A DNA stretch of 64,000 bases from positions 6,634,001 through 6,698,000 of the forward strand of contig NZ_CP065053.1 in NCBI RefSeq assembly GCF_015689335.1, read 5' to 3'. The stretch's first letter is position 1, and each line of letters starts with the position of its first letter. The DNA comes from Massilia antarctica. Lineage in GTDB: Bacteria; Pseudomonadota; Gammaproteobacteria; Burkholderiales; Burkholderiaceae_D. Both the position numbers and the translations under genes were made by a program. This document shows, in pieces, positions 33,085 to 40,583 of the stretch. The notes under the pieces are model-generated. The model was not told the origin of the DNA. It worked only from the letters and a program-made list of their open reading frames with translations, and did no database searches.

Positions 33085-33927
33085 TTACGCAAAGCGCATC
33101 GCCACCGCGCCGCCCGCAATCAAGCCGACCGCGCACAGGCGGCGCATGCCAAGCCGCTCGCGCAGGAACACGCGCGCGATCAGCGCCGCAAACAGGATCG
33201 ATGTCTCGCGCAAGGCGGCGATGACGGCAACCGGCGCCGCCGTCATCGCCCACAAGGCCAGTCCGTACGAGGCCATCGAGACGAAGCCACCGAGCAAGCC
33301 GGTTTTCCAGTACTGGCGCCCGTATTCACGCAAGGCTTGCCGTTTGCCCATCACCGCCACGAGCAGCACGACCGCCGACAACGCGAACAGCCACAAGGTG
33401 TAGGCCAGTGGCGCGCCGGACCGGCGCACGCCGATGCCGTCGACCAGCGTGTAGCACGCGATGACGGCGGCGTTGAGCAGGGCGAACATGGTGGCACGGC
33501 GTGAAGGTAGCGCGGCGCCTGCGTCGCGCCACAGGCTCATCGACAGCACGCCGGCGCAAATGAGCGCAATCGCGCCATACTGCCTGGTGCCGAGCGTTTC
33601 GCCGACCAGCGCGGCGGAGCCGAGCGCCACCAGCAAGGGTGCGCTGCCGCGCATCAGCGGATAGGCATGGCCCATGTCGCCGTGCGCATAGGCGGCGGCC
33701 AGCAGCAGGTAGTACGCCAGGTGGCAGCCTGCCGAGCCGGCCAGCCACGGCCAGCTGGCAGGGTCCGGCAGCGGCAGGAACGGCAGCGCCAGCGCCGCCA
33801 GCACACCAGCGCCGCTGGCAACCAGCACGGTGGATAGGAGTTTATCGGGACCCGCCTTGACCAGCGCATTCCAGCTCGCATGCAGCAGCGCGGCGAACAG
33901 CACCAGCAGCACGGTGGCGCCGGACAT
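33085..33927 (-). CDS. EamA/DMT-family transporter
   Basis: A 280-residue membrane protein with ten predicted helices in two EamA repeats (VLLVLFAALLHASWNALVKAGPDK; MRGSAPLLVALGSAALVGETLG; ETSILFAALIARVFLRERLGMRRL). Members export small metabolites such as amino acids or nucleobase derivatives. It is the last gene of a minus-strand set with a TetR regulator and a LOG-family enzyme (16-bp gap), which suggests export of something derived from nucleotide metabolism, though that is speculative. Confidence 0.88.
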   Translation of the reverse strand: MSGATVLLVLFAALLHASWNALVKAGPDKLLSTVLVASGAGVLAALALPFLPLPDPASWPWLAGSAGCHLAYYLLLAAAYAHGDMGHAYPLMRGSAPLLVALGSAALVGETLGTRQYGAIALICAGVLSMSLWRDAGAALPSRRATMFALLNAAVIACYTLVDGIGVRRSGAPLAYTLWLFALSAVVLLVAVMGKRQALREYGRQYWKTGLLGGFVSMASYGLALWAMTAAPVAVIAALRETSILFAALIARVFLRERLGMRRLCAVGLIAGGAVAMRFA

Positions 33928-33943
33928 GGGCGGCCGCTCTCGC

Positions 33944-34483
33944 CTAGCGGCCCAGCAGGCGCGCCAGCAGCGCCTCCGGCTTGGCTTCGACCATCATCAG
34001 GCCCGCATGCTCCTCGCGCACAAAAGCTTCGCGCTGCTGGTGCGCGACAAAGGCCGCCAGCAGGTCGTAGAAACCGCCGGCATTGAGCACGCCGACCGGC
34101 TTGCGGTGGATGCCGAGCTGCGACCAGGTCAGCATCTCGAACAGTTCTTCGAGCGTGCCCATCCCGCCCGGCATGGCGATGAAACCGTCCGACAGCTCGG
34201 CCATCATGGCTTTGCGTTCATGCATGTCGCGCACGACGAACAGCTCGGTCAAGCCCTCGTGGGCCAGTTCGCGCTCGACCAGCGCCTGCGGAATCACACC
34301 GACCGCGTCGCCGCCCAGGCGCAGCACTTCGTCGGCGATGACGCCCATCAGGCCCACCTTGCCGCCGCCATACACAAGGCCGATGCCCTGCCCCACCAGC
34401 GCGCGCCCCATGGCGCGCGCGGCCTCCGCGTACAGCGGCAAGGCGCCATACGAGGCGCCACAATAGACAGCGATTGACTTCAT
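33944..34483 (-). CDS. LOG-family Rossmann protein (TIGR00730 type), putative nucleotide 5'-monophosphate phosphoribohydrolase
   Basis: A 179-residue enzyme with LYSINE DECARBOXYLASE-like/LOG hallmarks: VYGGGKVGLMGVIAD near residue 42 and PGGMGTLEELFEMLTW near 108, the PGGxGTxxE catalytic motif. LOG proteins remove ribose-phosphate from nucleoside monophosphates, releasing free bases (cytokinin activation in plants). The N-terminus MKSIAVYCGASYG is standard. It is 13 bp after the TetR gene and 16 bp before the EamA gene on the same strand. Confidence 0.92.
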   Translation of the reverse strand: MKSIAVYCGASYGALPLYAEAARAMGRALVGQGIGLVYGGGKVGLMGVIADEVLRLGGDAVGVIPQALVERELAHEGLTELFVVRDMHERKAMMAELSDGFIAMPGGMGTLEELFEMLTWSQLGIHRKPVGVLNAGGFYDLLAAFVAHQQREAFVREEHAGLMMVEAKPEALLARLLGR

Positions 34484-34496
34484 TGATTCCTGCTTC

Positions 34497-35162
34497 TTAT
34501 TTGAGTTTTTTGAGGTATTCCTCGGACAGCTTCTGGAACAGCAGATGCGTGTCGCCGCGCAGGTAGGGCCCGATTTGCGAGAGCACCTGGTAGCAACCGC
34601 GCGCCAGCGCGTCCGACATGGCTTGCTGCTCCGAATACTTGCGCGGATTGAGCACGTATTCGTACGACAGCCAATAGGTGGCCACCACCACCATGTTGGT
34701 GGCCATGGCATTGATGTCGGCGTCCGACGCTTCGAGCGACTTCTCGCTGCGCAGGTCTTCGCACAATTCCTTGGCCACCTTGATCTTGTGCGCCAAAATC
34801 AGCTTGAAATGCAGTTCGAGCTTGCGGTTACGCGAGAGCAGGTCGTTCAGGTCGCGGTAAAAGAAGCGGTAGCGCCAGATCAGTTCGAACATCAGGTGCA
34901 GGTAAATCCACACGTCCTCGATGTTCGAGCGGCGCCCGTCCGGCACCGTCAGGATGCGTTCGATCTCCGCTTCGAACTGCACGAAGATCGAGTTGACGAT
35001 GTCGTCCTTGTTGCGGAAGTGGTAGTAGAGATTGCCCGGGGAGATATTCATCTCCTCGGCGATCACGGTGGTCGTGATATTCGGCTCGCCGAACTCGTTA
35101 AACAGCCGCAACGACAATTCCAGGATGCGTTCTCGGGTGCGGCGTGGCGCTTTTTGTAGCAT
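34497..35162 (-). CDS. TetR/AcrR family regulator
   Basis: A 221-residue regulator. The helix-turn-helix is ITTTVIAEEMNISPGNLYYHFRNKDDIVNSIF near residues 28-58. The C-terminal domain (WIYLHLMFELIWRYRFFYRDLNDLLSRNRKLELHF) matches the TetR subgroup with RYRFFYRDL that is found with PHA and lipid genes in betaproteobacteria. The start at 35162 is chosen; the frame to 35213 has a poor extension. An 8-bp inverted repeat stands just upstream. The LOG and EamA genes follow in the same direction, and a phasin gene lies upstream on the same strand. Confidence 0.9.
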   Translation of the reverse strand: MLQKAPRRTRERILELSLRLFNEFGEPNITTTVIAEEMNISPGNLYYHFRNKDDIVNSIFVQFEAEIERILTVPDGRRSNIEDVWIYLHLMFELIWRYRFFYRDLNDLLSRNRKLELHFKLILAHKIKVAKELCEDLRSEKSLEASDADINAMATNMVVVATYWLSYEYVLNPRKYSEQQAMSDALARGCYQVLSQIGPYLRGDTHLLFQKLSEEYLKKLK

Positions 35163-35172
35163 GGCGGGGCGG

Positions 35173-35205
35173 TCGGTGTTTTTTCTCACGCAAGCATAAC
35201 ACCGA
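35173..35205 (-). promoter_or_regulatory. Inverted repeat upstream of the TetR gene
   Basis: TCGGTGTT (35173-35180) and AACACCGA (35198-35205) are exact reverse complements, 17 bp apart, beginning 11 bp upstream of the TetR start. It could be two operator half sites or a leader hairpin; the spacing is wide for a single TetR dimer. Confidence 0.35.
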
Positions 35206-35250
35206 ACACCCATGTATTCACAGGGCCAATGACGATACCCCGGCGTACGG

Positions 35251-35787
35251 TCACGCGCCCTTGCCGCCCTTCGGCGCGGCCGCTTTTTTGAGCGCGGGCT
35301 TGCGCGCGCCCGCCGCTGCCGTCTTGACAGCCGGCTTGGCCGCCTTCACGGCTGCCTTCCTGGGCGCCGCCTTGGGGGCTGTCGCGCGCAATTCGTCCAG
35401 CTGTTTGCTCAATTGCTCGACCTTCAAGGCCAGCGCATCGACTTCCTGCCGGGTCGGCACGCCCATCGTCGCCAGCGCGCGCGTGACCCGGTCTTCGAAC
35501 ACCTGTTCCATCTTGTCCCACGAACCGGCCGCCTGGCGGGCCACGAGGTCGGCCACGTCGGCGGCGGCATCGGCCACGTTGTCCGCCTTGTCGCCGGCCA
35601 TCGAGCGCGTGCGCTTTTGCAGCTCGTTGCCTTCCTCAAGCAGTTTGTTGAACACCCGGCTGCCCTCCTGCTGCGCCTTGGCGAACGCGCCCAAGCCGGC
35701 CTGCCAGACCTGGTGCGCCGAACTGCGTACGGTGTCGGTGAGCTGGGCGTCTTCGTCTATCGTTTGCGGCTTGAGTTTTTTTTCCAT
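35251..35787 (-). CDS. Poly(hydroxyalkanoate) granule-associated phasin (PhaF/PhaI-like)
   Basis: A 178-residue protein. The N-terminal 120 residues carry the granule-binding amphipathic helix (VRSSAHQVWQAGLGAFAKAQQEGSRVFNKLLEEGNELQKRTRS) and a coiled coil with leucine repeats (DALALKVEQLSKQLDEL). The tail is histone-like, Lys/Ala/Pro-rich (AAPRKAAVKAAKPAVKTAAAG), as in PhaF, which links PHA granules to the nucleoid. The N-terminus MEKKLKPQ has a GGAG site. It lies before the TetR gene on the same strand and is separated from it by 88 bp. Confidence 0.93.
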   Translation of the reverse strand: MEKKLKPQTIDEDAQLTDTVRSSAHQVWQAGLGAFAKAQQEGSRVFNKLLEEGNELQKRTRSMAGDKADNVADAAADVADLVARQAAGSWDKMEQVFEDRVTRALATMGVPTRQEVDALALKVEQLSKQLDELRATAPKAAPRKAAVKAAKPAVKTAAAGARKPALKKAAAPKGGKGA

Positions 35788-35877
35788 TTGGAAACTCCGT
35801 TGATGAGGTGGGGATCGGGCTCGCTGCGGCCCATTCTAGTGGGCTATGTTAGAGCATGCTGTCTAAAGCGTGGGGCG

Positions 35878-37803
35878 TCAATCCATCTCTTTCTCCGGGC
35901 TGACGGCGTCGGATAAGGGCCGGTAATCCATTCGTAAAGACTCAAGGCGGGATTGCGCAGAGCCCTCGGGCGTTGCCGCGAGCAGTGTCTCGATTTCCTT
36001 CAAGCGTGCGGCGCGCAGGCTGCGCGGGGCATTCCTGATCCTGCTGAGCACCGCGACGGCCTGGTCCCCCGCCTCGTCGTAAGGACCGGCCACCACGCGC
36101 AGCAGCGCAGTCACTACCTCCGCTGTCATCGGCGCCAGTTGCGCGATGCGGTGCACCGCCAGGGCGCCCCGGGTCGCGGGGTACGGTCCGAGCATCATGC
36201 CGGGGCCGCTGTGCAGGACCTGGCTGTAGCCGGCAATCGGTGCACTCACCAATTGGTCGGCATCCTTCCTCAAAGGCTGCGTCAGCAAGTCCGGTAGCAC
36301 GCGCGCGCGCTGCCTGGCCAAGGCATCCCTGGCGGCGGGCGCGGATAACAAGGATTCGACGGCGGCAAGCGGTCCGTCGCGCAGGCTGCCGATGTCGGCC
36401 TCGATGCGCGGCAAGACCTGCCCGATGTGCTGCTTCAGGATTTGACTGAGCAAGTACATGTGGTCTTCGTTCACGCCGAGTAAAAAGCGCTCATACAGAA
36501 ATGCAAGCGCATCGCGGCTGTGCAGGTCCGCGATCATCTTAGCCACCGTGGCCAGGCACTGCGTCGCGCCGGCACGGGCGCCATCCCGATAAGCTGTTTT
36601 CAGCACGGCCACATCGGCCGGCAGCGGTCCCAGGCTGGCCAGCAGGCTGGCGCAGCGGCATGCCGTTTCAAAGCACGCAGGCCCCGTGCAGCTGCCCGCC
36701 ATCTGGCCACGCGTAACGCGCTCCTGCAGCGGAGCGGTCATGGCAATCGCCTTCGACAGCGCGGCGCGGCGCGCGCTGTCGGTGCTTTTCGTCGCCGCCA
36801 GCAGTGCGCGCAAGCGCTGGTGCGCCTGCGCATTGTCCTGCCCGAGGGCGGTGAACACGTCGATGGCGTCGGCAGCCGACGGAGCGTTCAAGCGCTCGAT
36901 AAAGTAAGCGATGGTCGCCGGCGACGCCATGCCTCGTCGCATCAGGTCCAAGGCCGCGGGCAACCAGGCCGGGTTCCTGGCGGCGGTAAGAAGATGCATG
37001 TCCAGTTCCGCCGGCCACGCCCGTTTCTTGAGCGCGGCCTCGATCGCCGTGTGCATCGCATCATCGCTGCTGGCCGCATACACGGTGAGCAGGTGCGCAA
37101 TCCCGACGTCATTTCCCTGCACCTTGAGAAAAGCGTCGACCAGCCCGGCGCCGAGCTGCGGCACATGCAAGCCGGCCCGCAGCGCCGGCAGCACGTCCGC
37201 GGCCTGCCCGCCCAGATCGGCCAGGAAGGGCCCGAGCACCGATACCGTCTGCGCGCTGAGGATGTCCTTTGCCAGCAAAAGCGGAAGCGCCGCAAGGCGC
37301 TCGTCGTCATATCCGTCGGTGAACTTCCAGAACAGGGCGAAGCCCTTTGGGCTTACCTGCGCCGGGTTTTCCGGATCGCCAAAGTGCGACAACATATAGT
37401 ATGCCGCCGACCGCCCGGAACCGCGCGGCGGCCCGCCGACGCAGATCATCATGGATAAGAAAACATCCATGTCCGATGAGTCGTCAGGCCGCCCGCCGGC
37501 CAGCGCCTCGCGCCGCGCAATCGCCTTCGTGGCGACGCAATACGAAGCGGGACGGTCATCATGCAGGAGCCGGATCAGCACGGGGACGGCTTGCTCGCCC
37601 ATTGCCACCAGCCGGTCTTCGGCGCAGCGTACTTGCGGGTCCCCACCCTGATGAACCAGCGCCTCCAGGCGCTCCGGCGTCATGCTCGCATACGCACTCC
37701 CGCACGCCGGTGGCACCGGGGTTTGCGCCCCGCTCGCGGCGAACGGGGCAAGGACAAACGTCGCCATGAGCGCGGCACGGCGGACTGCGGGCCAGAATGT
37801 CAT
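35878..37803 (-). CDS. Exported HEAT-like repeat protein, unknown function
   Basis: A 641-residue protein with signal peptide (RRAALMATFVLAPFAASGAQ). It is almost entirely alpha-helical, in pairs resembling HEAT repeats (AVPVLIRLLHDDRPASYC; ALPLLLAKDILSAQTVSVLGPFLADLGGQAADVLPALRAGL; AVHRIAQLAPMTAEVVTALLRVV). A cysteine-rich block, CTGPACFETACRCASLL near residues 385-400, is unusual within it and could form disulfides. No catalytic motif is seen. It is periplasmic or secreted and probably acts as a binding scaffold. The ATG at 37803 follows a GGAAG; 37818 is an alternative. It diverges from the lipoprotein gene at 37948. Confidence 0.72.
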   Translation of the reverse strand: MTFWPAVRRAALMATFVLAPFAASGAQTPVPPACGSAYASMTPERLEALVHQGGDPQVRCAEDRLVAMGEQAVPVLIRLLHDDRPASYCVATKAIARREALAGGRPDDSSDMDVFLSMMICVGGPPRGSGRSAAYYMLSHFGDPENPAQVSPKGFALFWKFTDGYDDERLAALPLLLAKDILSAQTVSVLGPFLADLGGQAADVLPALRAGLHVPQLGAGLVDAFLKVQGNDVGIAHLLTVYAASSDDAMHTAIEAALKKRAWPAELDMHLLTAARNPAWLPAALDLMRRGMASPATIAYFIERLNAPSAADAIDVFTALGQDNAQAHQRLRALLAATKSTDSARRAALSKAIAMTAPLQERVTRGQMAGSCTGPACFETACRCASLLASLGPLPADVAVLKTAYRDGARAGATQCLATVAKMIADLHSRDALAFLYERFLLGVNEDHMYLLSQILKQHIGQVLPRIEADIGSLRDGPLAAVESLLSAPAARDALARQRARVLPDLLTQPLRKDADQLVSAPIAGYSQVLHSGPGMMLGPYPATRGALAVHRIAQLAPMTAEVVTALLRVVAGPYDEAGDQAVAVLSRIRNAPRSLRAARLKEIETLLAATPEGSAQSRLESLRMDYRPLSDAVSPEKEMD

Positions 37804-37947
37804 TCCAAAACTTCCCATCGTAAAAAGACCACCGGCCCCGTCGGCCTGTCCTGTCCGGCAGATTTCCAATTGGTATCAATTGTAGCGCGCTATGGTGTAT
37901 AAAAGAGCCTGCGACACTACCGGCGTGACCGCCATGGAGAGGATGAC

Positions 37948-38649
37948 TTGAACAGGAACTTGACAGGATGCTGCGTGCTGGCCGCCATGCTGGCCGGCTG
38001 CCACGAGCAGGCCGCGCAGGCCAGGGACGCCACCGGCGCGTTCAACACGATGAGTTGCGCCATCGATGGCGCGCCCGCCTTCAGCGCCAGCGGCAAGGAC
38101 GTGAGTGTCGCCAGCCTGGGCAGCACGGCCGCCACGGTCAATCTGGGACTCGGGATGCACGCGGCCAGCATCGGCCGCGCCCACGCGATATCGACCGGGC
38201 TGGTCGAGCTGCCGATCGCCCAGGGCAGCTATGAATTCCCCAAGCCCGGCACGGCGGGAGGATCCGGCGCCTCCTACCGCATCAAGAACGACGCCAACGA
38301 GACCCTGGAAGACTATACCGGCAGCGCCTACGGGCAGTTCTACGCCCTGGCCGAACAGGACCCGCAAGCCCGGCTGGTACTCGACATCACCCGTTTCCAG
38401 AAGCTGCCGCCCACCGTACCGAAGACGCAGCGCCTGAGCATCGCCGGCAGCTTCCGCTTCAACGCCGCGTATGTCGCCTACGTGAAGGGCAACCTGCCGG
38501 ACGCCTGCGCCACCGAAGCGCTCATGCGCACGATGAGTAATATCGGCAAGCCGGTCAGCTACCCGCGCTACAACCCGGACATCTGCGGCGCCAAACGGCA
38601 CCGGATCGAGTGCAAGTTCGACGTCACCGAGAACCTGATGCTGCTGTGA
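37948..38649 (+). CDS. Hypothetical lipoprotein
   Basis: A 233-residue protein whose N-terminus is a lipoprotein signal: MNRNLTGCCVLAAMLAGC, lipobox LAGC with Cys18. The mature part has no recognised domain: Gly/Ala/Ser-rich beta stretches (FSASGKDVSVASLGSTAATVNLG) and four cysteines (MSCAID, DACATEA, DICGAK, IECKFD) that could make two disulfides. Its 3' end is 4 bp from the convergent secreted-protein gene. The function is unknown. Confidence 0.72.
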   Translation: MNRNLTGCCVLAAMLAGCHEQAAQARDATGAFNTMSCAIDGAPAFSASGKDVSVASLGSTAATVNLGLGMHAASIGRAHAISTGLVELPIAQGSYEFPKPGTAGGSGASYRIKNDANETLEDYTGSAYGQFYALAEQDPQARLVLDITRFQKLPPTVPKTQRLSIAGSFRFNAAYVAYVKGNLPDACATEALMRTMSNIGKPVSYPRYNPDICGAKRHRIECKFDVTENLMLL

Positions 38650-38653
38650 CCCG

Positions 38654-39307
38654 TCAGCGGCAGTTCGCGTTCCACGCATCGTAGTCGGCGCCCGTGCGGC
38701 GCGCCCAGATGGTGGCGTCGCCATCGCGCGCGCTGCGATACACCAGCGCCACCATGTCTTCGCTGCCCTCGCCGGTGGCGCCGACATCGATCGCATGCAG
38801 CTCGAACGGCGCCGCGCGCTGGCGCGCACAGCCCGTGTTCCCGGCCAGCAGCAGGCGTGCCTTGTCCAGCAGCTTGCCCTGCTGCGCCAGCACGCCCACC
38901 AGTTCCGTGTCCGGCATGCGCTGCAACAGCTCCACCGGCCTGGCCGGCGGCACGCAGCCGCTGGCGCGGTCGAGCCAGACGAACTGGCGCGCGCGTTCGC
39001 CGCCGCTCCATTCGCCCTTGTCGCGCGCGTAGGCAAAATCGATGCGCTGCATCCGGCACAGCAGCTTGAGCCCGCGCCGCGGCGCCATCAGCACCGTGGC
39101 CGTCAGCTGCCACGGCGCGCCGGTACCAGCGCGCGTGACCGCGAAGGCCGGCTGCGCGCTGTGATTGTCGGGAAAGCGCTTCTGGTAGTACGCATGAAAC
39201 GACTTGATCTCGGCCTCGGCCGGCGCGCGCGTCTCCACCGCCGCTTGCGCGGCGCCCGCGTGCAGGGCGCCCAGAAGCAGCAGCCCGGCCAGCAACGCCG
39301 CCCTCAT
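38654..39307 (-). CDS. Hypothetical secreted protein coupled to the histidine kinase
   Basis: A 217-residue exported protein (signal LLAGLLLLGALHAGAAQAA). No family recognised. It contains IKSFHAYYQKRFPDNHSAQPAFAV, FVWLDRASGCVPP, GNTGCARQRA and the ending DYDAWNANCR, with four cysteines suited to disulfides. Its ATG overlaps the stop of the histidine kinase (39304-39307), so the two are translated together. A role as periplasmic partner or target of that kinase is possible but unproven. Confidence 0.72.
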   Translation of the reverse strand: MRAALLAGLLLLGALHAGAAQAAVETRAPAEAEIKSFHAYYQKRFPDNHSAQPAFAVTRAGTGAPWQLTATVLMAPRRGLKLLCRMQRIDFAYARDKGEWSGGERARQFVWLDRASGCVPPARPVELLQRMPDTELVGVLAQQGKLLDKARLLLAGNTGCARQRAAPFELHAIDVGATGEGSEDMVALVYRSARDGDATIWARRTGADYDAWNANCR

Positions 39308-40512
39308 GCGCGCGCGGCCCTGCGCCGCTCGGCCGACTCGCCGGCGCGCAGGCAAAACGTAAAGCGGGTAGCGCCATCCCCGGACGTCACTTCCAGGGTG
39401 CCGCCATGCGAACGGGCGATTTCGGAGACGATGAACAAGCCCAGTCCCAGGCCTTCGCTGGCGGCGTGGCCGGCGGCGCGCCAGAATGGCTTGAACAACT
39501 GTTCGATGGTGGCCGGGGCGATGGCCGGCCCGCCGTTGGTCACCGACATATCCAGGTCGCCGCCGCGCGCAAACGCCCGCACCAGCACCGGCGTGTCGCG
39601 TGCGCCATGCACCAGCGCATTCTTGAGCAGGTTCGACAACAACTGCTGGATCCGCCCCGGGTCGCAGTACACCTTGCCCGCCACGTCGATGTCGACCTCG
39701 ATGCGGTGTTCCGGATAAGCGCCCCGCAGCTCGGCCACCACCTGGTCGAGCCAGTGCTGCAGGCCGGCTTCGTCGTGCAAGCCGAGGGCGATGCCGCCGC
39801 CCATGCGCCCGCGCGTGAAATCCATGACATCGTTGACCAGGGCCGACATGCGCAGCGCGCTGCGCCGCATGCGTTCGAGCACGCCCATGGCCTGCGCGCT
39901 GAGCGGCTCGCGCTTGAGCAGTTCGGCGCCGAGCAGGATCGACGACAGCGGCGTGCGCAGGTCATGCCCCAGCACCGCGATGAACTGCTCGCGCAGCTCC
40001 GAGGTATCGCGTTCGTAGAGCAGCGCGGACTGCGATTCGGTCAGTTTCAGTTCGCTGTCGAGGTGCTTGGAAATGAGCTTGGCGAACAGGCCCATGCTCG
40101 ACACGGTGGCCGTGTTCGACAAGTCCGCCGGAAGCGGATCGAGCCCGCACAGGGTGCCGAAATAGCTGCCGTCCGGGCGCACGATCGGCAGCGAGATATA
40201 GCTCTGGAAGCCGTAAATGCGCGGCGTATGGTGGTCGCGGTAGCGCGCATCCTCGCTGACGTTGTCGATGATGACGGGGCAGCCAGTGTCGCGCACTTGC
40301 TCGCACAGGGTGGTGGCCACATCGAGGCCGTCGCCGGCCTTGAGGCCGAAACCGATCCGGTCGAGCACCGCGCAGGTGGTCCAGGTATCGGCGCCTACGC
40401 GCGCGATGCAGACAAAGCGCAGGCCCGTGATCGCGGCCACCGCTTCGAGGATTGTCGGAACTGAGGAAATCGCCTCGATGGCGGCGATATCGGCGGCAAT
40501 CTCTGTTTGCAT
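39304..40512 (-). CDS. GAF-domain sensor histidine kinase (soluble)
   Basis: A 402-residue kinase with no membrane span. Residues about 15-165 are a GAF domain (TILEAVAAITGLRFVCIARVGADTW; DPLPADLSNT). HisKA has the phosphoacceptor in GHDLRTPLSSILLGAELLKR near 195, followed by the ATP-binding domain with NLLKNALVHG (N box), a G1-like DMSVTNGGPAIA and EGLGLGLFIVSEIARSHGG. The start at 40512 has an AGAGAG site; a GTG at 40527 is less likely. It is 71 bp downstream of the giant GGDEF-EAL protein with three receiver domains and is the likely source of their phosphates. Confidence 0.93.
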   Translation of the reverse strand: MQTEIAADIAAIEAISSVPTILEAVAAITGLRFVCIARVGADTWTTCAVLDRIGFGLKAGDGLDVATTLCEQVRDTGCPVIIDNVSEDARYRDHHTPRIYGFQSYISLPIVRPDGSYFGTLCGLDPLPADLSNTATVSSMGLFAKLISKHLDSELKLTESQSALLYERDTSELREQFIAVLGHDLRTPLSSILLGAELLKREPLSAQAMGVLERMRRSALRMSALVNDVMDFTRGRMGGGIALGLHDEAGLQHWLDQVVAELRGAYPEHRIEVDIDVAGKVYCDPGRIQQLLSNLLKNALVHGARDTPVLVRAFARGGDLDMSVTNGGPAIAPATIEQLFKPFWRAAGHAASEGLGLGLFIVSEIARSHGGTLEVTSGDGATRFTFCLRAGESAERRRAARA

Positions 40513-40583
40513 CAATCTCTCTTGCACGAAAACCGGGTTGAACGAGCCGCAATCGTATCATGCGATCCCGCCGCCGCGGATTT

